Assembly: GCA_025934635.1 (NCBI GenBank)
Contig: JAICWX010000065.1
Coordinates: 1 to 33,371 of the forward strand
DNA: 33,371 nucleotides
Direction: 5' to 3'
Source of the DNA: Streptosporangiaceae bacterium
Lineage (GTDB): Bacteria; Actinomycetota; Actinomycetes; Streptosporangiales; Streptosporangiaceae
The translations under genes were made by a program, and so were the position numbers. The notes under the pieces were generated by a model. It saw only the letters and a list, made by a program, of their open reading frames with translations, did not search any database and had not been told where the DNA came from. Shown here piece after piece: positions 7,885-15,509 of this stretch. The first letter of the stretch is position 1. Every line of letters begins with the position of its first letter.

Positions 7885-8993
7885 ACACACGCCATTACCG
7901 CAGGATCAGCCGGAAGGCCGCCGATCAGCTTCTCGACGGCGCGGCCGGGCCGGACCAGGGCTCCCCCACGGGCCTGATGGGGTCCGGGCCGCTCATCAGC
8001 GTGCTCGCGGCCGCGTCGGCGCCGGGCCGCGAGGACGAGCTGGCCGGCGAGCAGATGGCGGTGACCGCGTTCGAAGCGAACCATCTCGCATCCGTCGCAG
8101 ATTCCCGGAGTGAGCAGATGATAAAGTCCCCGATCGCCAAGATCCTCACCGTCAAGGTCATCGCCGCGGCGCTGGCCGTCAGTGCCGGCGGAGGCGTCGC
8201 GCTGGCCGCCAGCACCGGCACCTTCTCGGGCTCGTCCCCCGCGCCCAGCCAGACGAGCACCGCTTCCCCCGTCGCCTCGGTGCCGGGCCTGACCGTGACC
8301 GCAACGCCGTCCGATTCCGGCTCCGCGTCCCCCTCGGCGCCGGCGTCCAGCGTCCCCGGGGGTACGGGGGCGGTCGCCCCGCAGGCCTCACCGTCCGCCT
8401 CGGCGGACTCCTCGTCGCCGGCCAGCATCCCGCAGACCGCGGCCGGGCTGTGCCGGGCCCTGGTGGGGGACGTAACCAGCACCACCGGGTCGCTGACCAA
8501 GACGGCGCAGGAGCAGGCGCTGGCCAGTAGCACGGTCTCTGGTGTGCTGAAGAGCAACAGCGAGTTCGCCGCCCTGATCAGCACGGCGCAGTCGGTGCTG
8601 AACGTGCCTGACTACTGCGCCCTGCTGCTGCAGTTGCCGGGCCTGCCCCAGCCGGCCGACCTGGTCAACCTGCCGGTGTCGCTGCTGTCCCCGCTGCTGA
8701 CCCAGCTGCCGGCCGCGACGCTGGCCCAGGACCTGACCTCGCTGCCGTCGTCCACCTTGTCGGCGCTGCTGACCGAGCTGCCGGTCGCGACCGTGAGCCA
8801 GCTGCTGACCTCGCTGCCCGGGTCGGTGGTGACCCAGCTGTTCACCGCGCTGCCGCCGTCGACCGCGACCCAGCTCCTCAACGAGCTGCCGACCTCGGCC
8901 GTCTCCCAGCTGGTGGGCGAGCTGCCGCAGTCCCTGCTGTCCGGCTTGTCCGGGCTGTCCGGCACGGTGACCGGCCTGCTGCCCGGCCTGTAG
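7881..8993 (+). CDS. Sigma-linked single-pass membrane protein with eight tandem 12-residue LP repeats
   Basis: A 370-residue protein I do not recognise. The first 80 residues are cytoplasmic-looking and polar (start MNTRHYRRISRKAADQLLDG), as in many ECF anti-sigma proteins. One transmembrane helix follows (about 85-110). A Ser/Pro/Ala-rich linker spans about 112-185. A region with Cys191 and Cys246 comes next. Then eight head-to-tail 12-residue repeats fill 261-356, with approximate consensus LTxLPxSTxSQL, and the end is SGLSG...GLLPGL. The ATGA overlap with the sigma gene suggests co-translation and a role as anti-sigma factor or sensor. A classic zinc anti-sigma motif (HxxxCxxC) is not visible, so this is inference. 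The extracellular repeat could bind a surface ligand. Confidence 0.72.
   Translation: MNTRHYRRISRKAADQLLDGAAGPDQGSPTGLMGSGPLISVLAAASAPGREDELAGEQMAVTAFEANHLASVADSRSEQMIKSPIAKILTVKVIAAALAVSAGGGVALAASTGTFSGSSPAPSQTSTASPVASVPGLTVTATPSDSGSASPSAPASSVPGGTGAVAPQASPSASADSSSPASIPQTAAGLCRALVGDVTSTTGSLTKTAQEQALASSTVSGVLKSNSEFAALISTAQSVLNVPDYCALLLQLPGLPQPADLVNLPVSLLSPLLTQLPAATLAQDLTSLPSSTLSALLTELPVATVSQLLTSLPGSVVTQLFTALPPSTATQLLNELPTSAVSQLVGELPQSLLSGLSGLSGTVTGLLPGL
8661..8948 (+). repeat. Eight in-frame 36-bp coding repeats (12-residue LP units)
   Basis: The codons for residues 261-356 of the membrane protein form eight consecutive units of 36 bases. Each encodes an LP pair at unit positions 4-5, a small or polar stretch, and usually Q-L or a similar pair at the end (for example LTELPVATVSQL and LTSLPGSVVTQL). 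Units differ by substitutions but not in length, so the period looks conserved by selection. Confidence 0.85.
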
Positions 8994-9030
8994 CGGCCCA
9001 GCCGGTAGAAGTCCCAGCTCAGCCGCTCTC

Positions 9031-9076
9031 GGGCGGAACGGTGCTCCCGCCAGCACCGTTCCGCCCTAATTTTTTT
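9031..9076 (+). terminator. Rho-independent terminator after the sigma/membrane-protein pair
   Basis: A perfect 15-bp stem (GGGCGGAACGGTGCT at 9031-9045 pairs with 9052-9066) with a 6-base loop is followed by TAATTTTTTT (9067-9076). It lies 37 bases after the stop at 8993. It should end the plus-strand transcript and separates the first sigma gene from the second. Confidence 0.95.
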
Positions 9077-9194
9077 GGTGATTGCAGGTGATTGCAGTGA
9101 CGAAAAGTGCGCTTGTGTCGCTGAGCCAGGTATGACGATATGCCGGACAACAGAATTTGGCGGCGTCACGGGCGCGAGTGCCCGGTCCGCCGAT

Positions 9195-9371
9195 ATGACC
9201 CGGATCGACTCACCGTTCCCCGGCGGTGCTCTGCTTCCCCCGATGCCCGCCCGCCCGGGCCTCCCCGCGATGCCCGCCCGTCCGGGCTACCGCGTCCCCT
9301 CCCCCCGGCGGGCCCAGCCACCCGACTACGAACTCCTGGTCCGCGTCCGCGACGGCCTGATGAGGCTGTAG
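9195..9371 (+). CDS. Small Pro/Arg-rich hypothetical protein
   Basis: A possible 58-residue protein from the ATG at 9195. It is proline-rich (two copies of PMPARPG or a close variant) and ends DYELLVRVRDGLMRL, an amphipathic C-terminus that looks protein-like. The frame stays open further upstream to 9075, but that part has no plausible start signal. No clear ribosome-binding site is visible. It sits between the terminator and the second sigma gene, 6 bases before the first possible ATG of that gene. I assign no function, and it may not be expressed. Confidence 0.35.
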   Translation: MTRIDSPFPGGALLPPMPARPGLPAMPARPGYRVPSPRRAQPPDYELLVRVRDGLMRL

Positions 9372-9377
9372 CGCGCT

Positions 9378-10028
9378 ATGGGCCTGTGGGCGGATGGGCC
9401 AGCCAGCATGTCAGCGTCGCTCGAAGGTGAGGTGGGGCTGGAGGACGTACTGACGCGGGCGCAGCGGGGTGACGCGGAGGCGTTCCGGCTGCTCTACCGC
9501 GACCTCCAGCCCCGCCTGCTCCGCTACCTGCACGGCCTGGCCGGACCGCAGGACGCGGAGGACATCGCCTCGGAGACCTGGCTGCAGATCACCCGCGACC
9601 TGGCCGCCTTCTCCGGCAGCTACGACGGGTTCCGCGGCTGGGCCGCCACCATCGCCCGCCACCGCGCCCTGGATCACCTGCGCCGCGGCCAGCGCCGGGT
9701 GCCCGCCATCGCCATCCCCGCCGAAGACCTCGCCGCCTGGGCCGCGACCGGCGAGACGGCCGACACGGCCGGCCGCGCCCTGGACGCCGTCGCGACGGAA
9801 AACGCCGTCGCCCTGATCGCCACCCTGCCGCCCGACCAGGCCGAAGCCGTCCTGCTGCGCGCCGTCCTCGGCCTCGACGCCAGCACCGCCGGCCAGGTCC
9901 TCGGCAAGCGGCCCGGCGCCGTCCGCACCGCCGCCAGCCGCGGACTCCGCACCCTGCACAAGCGGCTGGAGGACGCGGAACCGGGGCTCACAGGTGATAG
10001 GCGTACTCGCGAAATTCCCAGTCGGTGA
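9378..10028 (+). CDS. ECF-type RNA polymerase sigma factor (copy 2)
   Basis: A 216-residue paralogue of the sigma factor at 7270. It has region 2 (AFRLLYRDLQPRLLRYLHGLAG, DAEDIASETWLQI, YDGFRGWAATIARHRALDHLRRG) and region 4 (LPPDQAEAVLLRAVLGLD, GQVLGKRPGAVRTAASRGL). The start could be ATG 9378, ATG 9408 or GTG 9432. Homology with copy 1 begins only at LEDVLTRAQRGD, so the later starts are attractive. Unlike copy 1 it has no membrane-protein partner downstream. Its 3' end overlaps the end of the convergent glutamine-synthetase-like gene by 41 bases, and the last dozen residues look like read-through sequence. DNA identity with copy 1 points to a recent duplication or gene conversion. Confidence 0.88.
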   Translation: MGLWADGPASMSASLEGEVGLEDVLTRAQRGDAEAFRLLYRDLQPRLLRYLHGLAGPQDAEDIASETWLQITRDLAAFSGSYDGFRGWAATIARHRALDHLRRGQRRVPAIAIPAEDLAAWAATGETADTAGRALDAVATENAVALIATLPPDQAEAVLLRAVLGLDASTAGQVLGKRPGAVRTAASRGLRTLHKRLEDAEPGLTGDRRTREIPSR

Positions 10029-11346
10029 CGTAGCGCTCGAAGCGCTCGATCTCGTTGCGCTTGTAGGCCAGGAACGAGGAGACGAAGTAGCCGCCGAGGA
10101 CGTCGGTGAGCTCGCTGTCGGCCTCCAGCGCGTCGAGCGCGTCGCCCAGGCGCATCGGCAGCGGCTGCGACCGTTCCGGGTCGTAGCCGTATCCCTCGAG
10201 CTTGTCCGGCGGCTCGGTCTTGTCCGCGATGCCCAGGCCGACGGCCGCGCCGACGGCGGCCATGGCCAGGTAGGGGTTGGCGGTGGCGTCACCGAGGCGC
10301 AATTCCATCCGGGCGCCGGGGCCGCGGTCCGGCGGCACCCGCACCATCGCGCTGCGGTTGTCCAGGCCCCAGTCGATCAGCCAGGGCGCCAGCGTGTCGG
10401 GGCCGAACCGCTTGTAGGAGTTGACGGTGGGGTTGAGCAGCGCGCTCAGCGCCCGCGCGTGGGCCAGCACCCCGCCGATGGCGTGCCGGCCGACGGCGGA
10501 CAGCCCGTCCGGGCCGCCCGGGTCGCCGAACACGTTCCGCCCCGACTCGTCGTTGACCGAGACGTGCACGTGGAAGCCGGAGCCGCCCTCGTCGTTGAAC
10601 GGCTTGGCCATGAAGGTGGCCAGCAGGCCGCGCTGGCGGGCGATCTCCTGCACCGCGGACTTGAGCCGGAACGACCGGTCGGCCGCGTCGACCAGGTCCG
10701 AGTGGCCGAGGTTGATCTCGAACTGGCCGGGTGAGAACTCGTGGTTGGCCGCCGTCACCTGCAGCCCGGCGTCCCGCAGCTGCCTGAGCATGGGCAGCAG
10801 CAGGCCCTGCGGGTCGCCCTTGCGGCCGACCACGTAGACGTTGCCGGGGTCGTCGGCGTAGCGCCGCCACTGGCCGTCCGGCGCCTGCTCGCACAGGAAG
10901 AACTCGAGCTCGGGCCCGCACGCCAGCGCGTAGCCGAGGCCGGCGATCCGGTCCGCCACCCGCCGGGCGACGGCCCGCGGTGCCTCCGGCGCGGGCTGGC
11001 CGTCCGGGGTGCAGGCCTCGCCGATGCACCAGGCCGCGTTCGGCTCCCAGGGCAGCGGGGTCAGCGAGGACAGGTCGGGGAAGACGTGGATGTCGGGCAG
11101 CCCCGCATCCAGGCCGCCCTCGACCGGGACCACGTCGCCCATCGGGGAGGTGTGGTAGACCGCGCGGCAGAAGGCCAGGCCGTGCTCCATCGCGCTGGGC
11201 AGCACCTCGAGCAGCACATCGCGGCCGCGGTCCACGCCGATCAGGTCGGGATAGGACACCCGGACCACATCGACACCCTCGGCCCGCAGCCGTTCGCAGG
11301 CCTCGGAAACCCCATGATTGGAGGGTGGGTGCGCCACGCGCGACAT
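9988..11346 (-). CDS. Glutamine synthetase-like ligase (probable gamma-glutamyl-amine ligase)
   Basis: A 452-residue member of the GS catalytic superfamily, which joins glutamate to ammonia or an amine using ATP. Visible motifs are PELEFF with metal ligands Glu146/Glu148, NHEFSPGQFEIN (201-212), GSGFHVHVS (255-263, with ATP and metal ligands) and NSYKR (309-313). The conserved adenylylation-site NLY of true GlnA is replaced by GYGYD. The N-terminal beta-grasp domain (VVRVSYPDLIGVDRGR) is divergent. These points suggest a GlnA-like enzyme acting on an amine such as ethanolamine, a polyamine or an aromatic amine rather than the nitrogen-assimilation enzyme. It is divergent from the aromatic-cleavage genes, so a substrate-activation role there is possible. 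That is inference from position only. Confidence 0.85.
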   Translation of the reverse strand: MSRVAHPPSNHGVSEACERLRAEGVDVVRVSYPDLIGVDRGRDVLLEVLPSAMEHGLAFCRAVYHTSPMGDVVPVEGGLDAGLPDIHVFPDLSSLTPLPWEPNAAWCIGEACTPDGQPAPEAPRAVARRVADRIAGLGYALACGPELEFFLCEQAPDGQWRRYADDPGNVYVVGRKGDPQGLLLPMLRQLRDAGLQVTAANHEFSPGQFEINLGHSDLVDAADRSFRLKSAVQEIARQRGLLATFMAKPFNDEGGSGFHVHVSVNDESGRNVFGDPGGPDGLSAVGRHAIGGVLAHARALSALLNPTVNSYKRFGPDTLAPWLIDWGLDNRSAMVRVPPDRGPGARMELRLGDATANPYLAMAAVGAAVGLGIADKTEPPDKLEGYGYDPERSQPLPMRLGDALDALEADSELTDVLGGYFVSSFLAYKRNEIERFERYVTDWEFREYAYHL

Positions 11347-11354
11347 GCTAGCAT
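11345..11354. promoter_or_regulatory. 10-bp palindrome over the GS-like start codon
   Basis: ATGCTAGCAT is a perfect palindrome. Its first bases overlap the GS-like start codon (CAT at 11344-11346 on the plus strand). It lies in the 73-base divergent region between the GS-like gene and the catabolic run, so it could be half of an operator. It is short and could be chance. Confidence 0.3.
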
Positions 11355-11388
11355 CGCAAGTCGTATGGACACAAACGATCCGGGCGGG

Positions 11389-11430
11389 GGCGGCGTGGCT
11401 GAGGTCTTCGGGAGGCGGCGTGGCTGAGGT
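11389..11430 (+). repeat. 17-bp direct repeat across the start of the ADC-like gene
   Basis: GGCGGCGTGGCTGAGGT occurs at 11389-11405 and again at 11414-11430, a 25-base offset. The second copy contains the chosen GTG start (11420). The first contains an out-of-frame GTG (11395). The offset is not a multiple of three, so only the second start reads into the gene. Confidence 0.8.
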
Positions 11431-12250
11431 TTCCGGGTTCTTCTACCCGCGGACGGCCACCGGCCGGTCCTCGCTGCTGCCCCCGCCGCCGTGGCACTAC
11501 TCGGGCGACCTGCTCACCGTCGAGTACCGGACCGATCCCGAACGGGTGGCCGAGCTGCTCCCGGCCCCGCTCAGCCCGGCCGCGGAGGACCCGGGCGCGG
11601 TCGCGCTGATCTGGGCCGACTGGCAGTCCTGCGGCGACGACGGCACCGAGCTCCTGGACCCGGTCCGGGCCCAGTACCGGGAGTGCTTCGCCGTGGTCCG
11701 GTGCACGTTCGCGGGCCAGGTCTACTCGCGCTGCGTCTACATCTGGGTCGACGCCGACTTCGCCCTGGCCCGCGGACTGCACCAGGGCTACCCGAAGAAG
11801 CTCGGGTCGATCCACCAGACGCGAGCCCACCCGTTCGGTCGGGCTGCCCCGAGGATCGGCCCGGGCGGCACGTTCGCCGGGACCCTGGCCGCCGCGGACC
11901 GGCGGCTGGCCCAGGCGGTGGTGACGCTGCGCGAGCAGGCCCCGGCGGCCGGGTTCGTCAACGGCCACCCGATGGCGCACCACCGGTGGGTGCCGTCGAT
12001 CGAGAAGGGCGCCCCCGATGCCCTGGACGAGCTGGTCCGCTCGGGCAGCGCCCGCGTCGAGGCCGGGCCGGCCTGGCGCGGCGACGCCGCCCTCGAGCTG
12101 TTCCCCGCGCCGACCGAGGAGCTGGACCGGCTCGAGGTCCGCGAGATCATCGGCGGCTACTACCAGCAGGTCGGCGTCACCTGGGACGGCGGGAAGGTGC
12201 TGGCCGGTCAAGGATCAATCGAACCTAACGAGCGGGGTGCACGCGGGTGA
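11420..12250 (+). CDS. Acetoacetate decarboxylase-family protein
   Basis: A 276-residue single-domain protein of the acetoacetate decarboxylase (ADC) family. The family's Schiff-base lysine region is recognisable as GLHQGYPKKLG (Lys126/127), with an upstream glutamate in RECF (Glu88). The end region has HHRW and REIIGGYYQQVGVTW. True ADC decarboxylates acetoacetate, but many relatives act as aldolase-dehydratases or decarboxylases of other keto acids, so the reaction is open. I chose GTG 11420 because GGAG lies 5-6 bases upstream; the frame itself is open back to 11318. It is the first gene of a run. Its stop overlaps the following dehydrogenase by GTGA, so co-translation is likely. It is not part of the standard homoprotocatechuate pathway. 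Confidence 0.78.
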   Translation: MAEVSGFFYPRTATGRSSLLPPPPWHYSGDLLTVEYRTDPERVAELLPAPLSPAAEDPGAVALIWADWQSCGDDGTELLDPVRAQYRECFAVVRCTFAGQVYSRCVYIWVDADFALARGLHQGYPKKLGSIHQTRAHPFGRAAPRIGPGGTFAGTLAAADRRLAQAVVTLREQAPAAGFVNGHPMAHHRWVPSIEKGAPDALDELVRSGSARVEAGPAWRGDAALELFPAPTEELDRLEVREIIGGYYQQVGVTWDGGKVLAGQGSIEPNERGARG

Positions 12251-13725
12251 CCACTGCGAGCGTCGCCGGGGTGGACGTGGACATCCGGCACTGGATCGGC
12301 GGGCGGCGGGTGCCCGCGCCCTCGCCCGGCGAGGGCGGGACCTTCACCGACGTCTCCCCCATCGACGAGAAGCCGCTGGCCGAGGTGGCCCGGGGCGGCG
12401 CGGCCGAGGTGACGGCGGCCGTCCAGGCCGCCCACGGCGCCTTCCCGGGCTGGTCGGCCACCCCGGCCCCGGACCGGGCGGCGGTGCTGCACGCGATCGC
12501 GGACGGCATCGAGGCGCGGGCGGCCGAGCTGGCCGCGGTCGAGACGGCGGACAACGGGGCGCTGCTGCGCTCGCACGTGAACAGCGTGATGCCGCGGGCC
12601 GCGCACAACTTCCGGTTCTTCGCCGACTGGCTGGGCGAGCTGGACGGCGGCGACCTGGAGATCCGCGGGCACCGCGAGCGGGTGTCCTGGGCCCCGTCCG
12701 GGGTGACCGCGGTGATCACCCCCTGGAACGCGCCGCTCATGCTGGCCACCTGGCGGATCGCGCCCGCGCTGGCGGCCGGCAACACGGTCGTGGCCAAGCC
12801 GCCGGAGTGGGCGCCGCTCACCGCCAGCCTGCTGGCCGACATCACCGCCGCCGCCGGGCTGCCCGACGGGGTGTTCAACGTGGTGCAGGGGCTGGGCGAG
12901 GAGGCCGGGGCGCCGCTGGCCGCGCACCCCGACCTGGCCCGGGTCTGCTTCACCGGCTCGGTGCCGACCGGCCGCCTGGTCGCGGCGGCGGCCGGCGGCC
13001 AGCTGACCCCGGCCTCGCTCGAGCTCGGCGGCAAGTCCCCGTTCGTGGTGTTCGCCGACGCCGACCTGGACCTGGCGGTCCGGCACGCCGTCGGCCAGTA
13101 CGACAACGCCGGGCAGGTGTGCCTGGCCGGCTCCCGGCTGCTGGTCCAGCAGGAGATCGCCGACGAGTTCCTGGGCCGGTTCCTGGCGCAGGCCGCCCAG
13201 CTGCGCCAGGGCGACCCGCGCGAGGACAGCACCGACATCGGGCCGAACATCACCCGCGAGCACCTGGCGCGGGTGGACGGCTTCGTCCGCCGCGCGGTCG
13301 CGGCCGGCGCCCGGCCGGTGATCGGCGGCGGCCCCCACCCCGACCTCGGCGGCCTGTACTACCAGCCCACGCTGCTGACCGGGGCCGCGCCGGGGGCCGA
13401 GATCCTGACCGGCGAAGTGTTCGGGCCGGTGCTGACCCTGCAGACGTTCGCGGGCGAGGACGAGGCGGTCGCGCTGGCCAACGGCACCCGGTTCGGCCTG
13501 GCGGCGATGGTCTTCACCGGCGACCGGGACCGGGCCGAACGGGTCGCGGGCCGGCTGGTCGCCGGGACCGTCTGGGTGAACTGCTTCTTCGTCCGCGACC
13601 TGCGCGCCCCGTTCGGCGGGGCCGGCCAGTCCGGCATCGGCCGCGAGGGCGGCACCTGGAGCTTCGACTTCTACGCCGACGTGAAGAACACCGTCTACGC
13701 ACCGGAGGGCTGGACCCGTGACTGA
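12247..13725 (+). CDS. Aldehyde dehydrogenase, HpaE-like (carboxymethyl-hydroxymuconate semialdehyde dehydrogenase)
   Basis: A 492-residue NAD-dependent aldehyde dehydrogenase. WNAPLMLATW is the coenzyme-binding stretch. LELGGKSP carries the general-base Glu259. NAGQVCLAGSRL carries the nucleophile Cys292. EVFGPVL is also present. The middle motif RAAHNFRFFADW and the C-terminus VRDLRAPFGGAGQSGIGREGG resemble HpaE and other hydroxymuconic-semialdehyde dehydrogenases more than general ALDHs. It should oxidise the ring-cleavage semialdehyde made by the next enzyme. It starts at a GTG overlapping the upstream stop by four bases. Its own stop overlaps the dioxygenase start by eight bases. Family identity is certain; substrate is inferred from sequence flavour and neighbours. 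Confidence 0.88.
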   Translation: MTTASVAGVDVDIRHWIGGRRVPAPSPGEGGTFTDVSPIDEKPLAEVARGGAAEVTAAVQAAHGAFPGWSATPAPDRAAVLHAIADGIEARAAELAAVETADNGALLRSHVNSVMPRAAHNFRFFADWLGELDGGDLEIRGHRERVSWAPSGVTAVITPWNAPLMLATWRIAPALAAGNTVVAKPPEWAPLTASLLADITAAAGLPDGVFNVVQGLGEEAGAPLAAHPDLARVCFTGSVPTGRLVAAAAGGQLTPASLELGGKSPFVVFADADLDLAVRHAVGQYDNAGQVCLAGSRLLVQQEIADEFLGRFLAQAAQLRQGDPREDSTDIGPNITREHLARVDGFVRRAVAAGARPVIGGGPHPDLGGLYYQPTLLTGAAPGAEILTGEVFGPVLTLQTFAGEDEAVALANGTRFGLAAMVFTGDRDRAERVAGRLVAGTVWVNCFFVRDLRAPFGGAGQSGIGREGGTWSFDFYADVKNTVYAPEGWTRD

Positions 13726-14623
13726 AGCCAGCAGCGTGGGTGACATAGCCGGAGCCGGGCTCCTCGCGCACGTGCCGACGATCATGCTGCCCCGGACCGA
13801 TCGCCTCGAGCTCAACGAGGGCAAGGAGATCAGCCTGGTCCCCGGCCTGGAGGCGCTGCGCCGCGAGGTCTTCGAGGCGCTCGACTACGACACCGTCGTC
13901 GTGCTCGACTCGCACTGGCACACCACGGTGGAGTTCGTGGTGGCCGCCCAGCCGGTCCGGGCCGGGCTGTTCACCTCCGACGAGCTGCCGCGAGGGATGT
14001 GCCGGATCCCGTACGACTGGCGCGGCGACCCCGAACTGGCGCACGCGATGGCCGCGCAGGCCGGCGCGCACGGGACGTGGATCACCGCCATCGACGACCC
14101 CTGGCTGCCGGTGCACTACGCGACCGTCAACCTGTGGAGCTACCTGGGCCGCGGCCTGGACAAGCGGTGGATCTCGGTCAGCACCGCGCAGACCGGCGAG
14201 GTCGAGGACTTCCTGCGGGCCGGCCGCGCGCTGGGCGCGGCCATCGCGGCGTCAGGGCGAAGCGTGCTGCTGATCGCGTCCGGCGCCATGTCGCACACCT
14301 TCTGGTCGCTGCGCGAGCTGCGGGCGCACGAGGCCAGCGACCCGGCCCACATCAGGACCGCGGCCGCCCGCGCGGCCGACTTCGAGCGGATCGGCTGGCT
14401 GCAGGCCGGCGACCACGCCCGGGTGATCGAGACCATGCCGGAATTCCTGAAGTACCGGCCGGAGGCTAGATTCGGTCCGTACCTGATGATGATCGCGGCC
14501 CTGGGCGAGGGGGCGGTGACCGCGCCGGGCCGGGCGTGCAGCGAGTACGAGAACTCGGTCGGCACCGGGCAGATCCACCTGTGGTTCGACCGGCCAGCGG
14601 AGGGCTGGACGCAGACTCGATGA
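13718..14623 (+). CDS. Class III extradiol dioxygenase, HpaD-like (3,4-dihydroxyphenylacetate 2,3-dioxygenase)
   Basis: A 301-residue LigB-type extradiol ring-cleavage enzyme, non-haem Fe(II). Likely metal-site residues are His18 in AHVP, His66/His68 in DSHWH and the glutamate in YENSVGTGQ near the C-terminus. The sequence TSDELPRGMCRIPYDWRGDPELA follows the E. coli HpaD pattern closely. It should open the ring of homoprotocatechuate or a related catechol and yield the semialdehyde oxidised by the upstream dehydrogenase. The start is GTG 13718, eight bases inside the previous gene, with GGAGG about ten bases upstream. It is followed after 13 bases by the FAH-family gene. The exact catechol is unproven. 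Confidence 0.87.
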   Translation: MTEASSVGDIAGAGLLAHVPTIMLPRTDRLELNEGKEISLVPGLEALRREVFEALDYDTVVVLDSHWHTTVEFVVAAQPVRAGLFTSDELPRGMCRIPYDWRGDPELAHAMAAQAGAHGTWITAIDDPWLPVHYATVNLWSYLGRGLDKRWISVSTAQTGEVEDFLRAGRALGAAIAASGRSVLLIASGAMSHTFWSLRELRAHEASDPAHIRTAAARAADFERIGWLQAGDHARVIETMPEFLKYRPEARFGPYLMMIAALGEGAVTAPGRACSEYENSVGTGQIHLWFDRPAEGWTQTR

Positions 14624-14636
14624 GGACGGGGGCCCG

Positions 14637-15485
14637 ATGACCGAATACCGCCGGATCCTGCTCGACGGGGCCAGCGTCGAGGTGACCCGGGACGGGGACG
14701 AGCTGGTGGCCGGGGACGGCCGCCGGGTGGCGGCCGGCGAAGCGGTGCACCTGCCGCCGTGCACGCCGACCAAGATCGTGGCGGTGCACCTGAACCACCG
14801 CAGCCGGGTCGAGGAGTTCGGCGCCCGGCTGCCCGCCGCGCCCACCTACTTCCACAAGCCGGTCTCGGCGCTGGCCGGCCACGGCGGCGCGGTGCTCCGG
14901 CCGGCCGGGTGCCGGTACCTGAACTACGAGGGCGAGGTCGCCGTCGTGATCGGCCGCGCCTGCCGGGGCGTCACCCCGGAACAGGCCGGGGAGTACATCG
15001 CGGGCTACACCATCGGGAACGACTTCGGCCTGCACGATTTCCGTGACACCGACGCCGGGTCGATGCTGCGGGTCAAGGGCTCGGACACGATGGCGCCGCT
15101 CGGCCCCGGCCTGGTCACCGGCTGGGACTTCCGCGGCAAGGGGCTGCGCACCTACGTCAACGGCACGCTGGCGCAGGACGGCTCGACCGACGAGATGCAG
15201 TGGGACATGCACTACCTGGTCGCGGATATCGCCCGCACGATCACCTTGCTGCCCGGGGACGTGCTGCTGTCCGGGACCCCGGCCAACTCGCGTCCGGTCC
15301 AGCCCGGCGACGTGGTGGAGGTCGAGGTGGACGGGCTCGGCCGGCTGAAGAACTACATCGTGGACGGCCCGGCCGGCATCCCGGCGGGGTTCGGCGCCCA
15401 GCCCACCGCGAGCGAGGAGGTCCTGTCCACCGCGCTCGGCGGCGACTGGGAGTTCCGGGGCATCCGCCCTCCGGCCCGCAACTGA
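14637..15485 (+). CDS. Fumarylacetoacetate hydrolase-family protein, HpaG-like
   Basis: A 282-residue single FAH domain with a short N-terminal extension. Metal ligands are seen in NYEGEVAVVIG (Glu98, Glu100) and GNDF (Asp129). The catalytic-loop lysine is in RVKGSD (Lys147), and SGTPANSRPVQPGD is the typical late motif. In the homoprotocatechuate route this family (HpaG) decarboxylates and isomerises the tricarboxylate formed by HpaE. E. coli HpaG has two FAH domains in tandem (about 430 residues). This is a one-domain version, so it may do only one of the two reactions or act as a dimer. It follows the dioxygenase by 13 bases on the same strand. Confidence 0.85.
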   Translation: MTEYRRILLDGASVEVTRDGDELVAGDGRRVAAGEAVHLPPCTPTKIVAVHLNHRSRVEEFGARLPAAPTYFHKPVSALAGHGGAVLRPAGCRYLNYEGEVAVVIGRACRGVTPEQAGEYIAGYTIGNDFGLHDFRDTDAGSMLRVKGSDTMAPLGPGLVTGWDFRGKGLRTYVNGTLAQDGSTDEMQWDMHYLVADIARTITLLPGDVLLSGTPANSRPVQPGDVVEVEVDGLGRLKNYIVDGPAGIPAGFGAQPTASEEVLSTALGGDWEFRGIRPPARN

Positions 15486-15497
15486 GGCAGCTGCCCT

Positions 15498-15503
15498 TAC
15501 GAT
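15498..15503 (+). promoter_or_regulatory. Possible -10 box of a leaderless marR promoter
   Basis: TACGAT ends 6 bases before the ATG at 15510. This is the spacing expected for a -10 box of an mRNA that starts at the A of ATG. No ribosome-binding site is present in the 24-base gap. I see no good -35, so the regulator may also be read from the upstream operon. Confidence 0.4.
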
Positions 15504-15509
15504 CTTCCC

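Noticed and set aside
8661..8948. Regular 36-bp repeats considered as a CRISPR array
   Set aside because: There are no spacers; units are contiguous, in frame and encode the LP repeat of a protein.
12208..13824. Minus-strand open frame of 538 codons opposite the aldehyde dehydrogenase
   Set aside because: It is antisense to an ALDH with intact Cys and Glu, and shows repetitive Arg/Gly/His composition without a domain.
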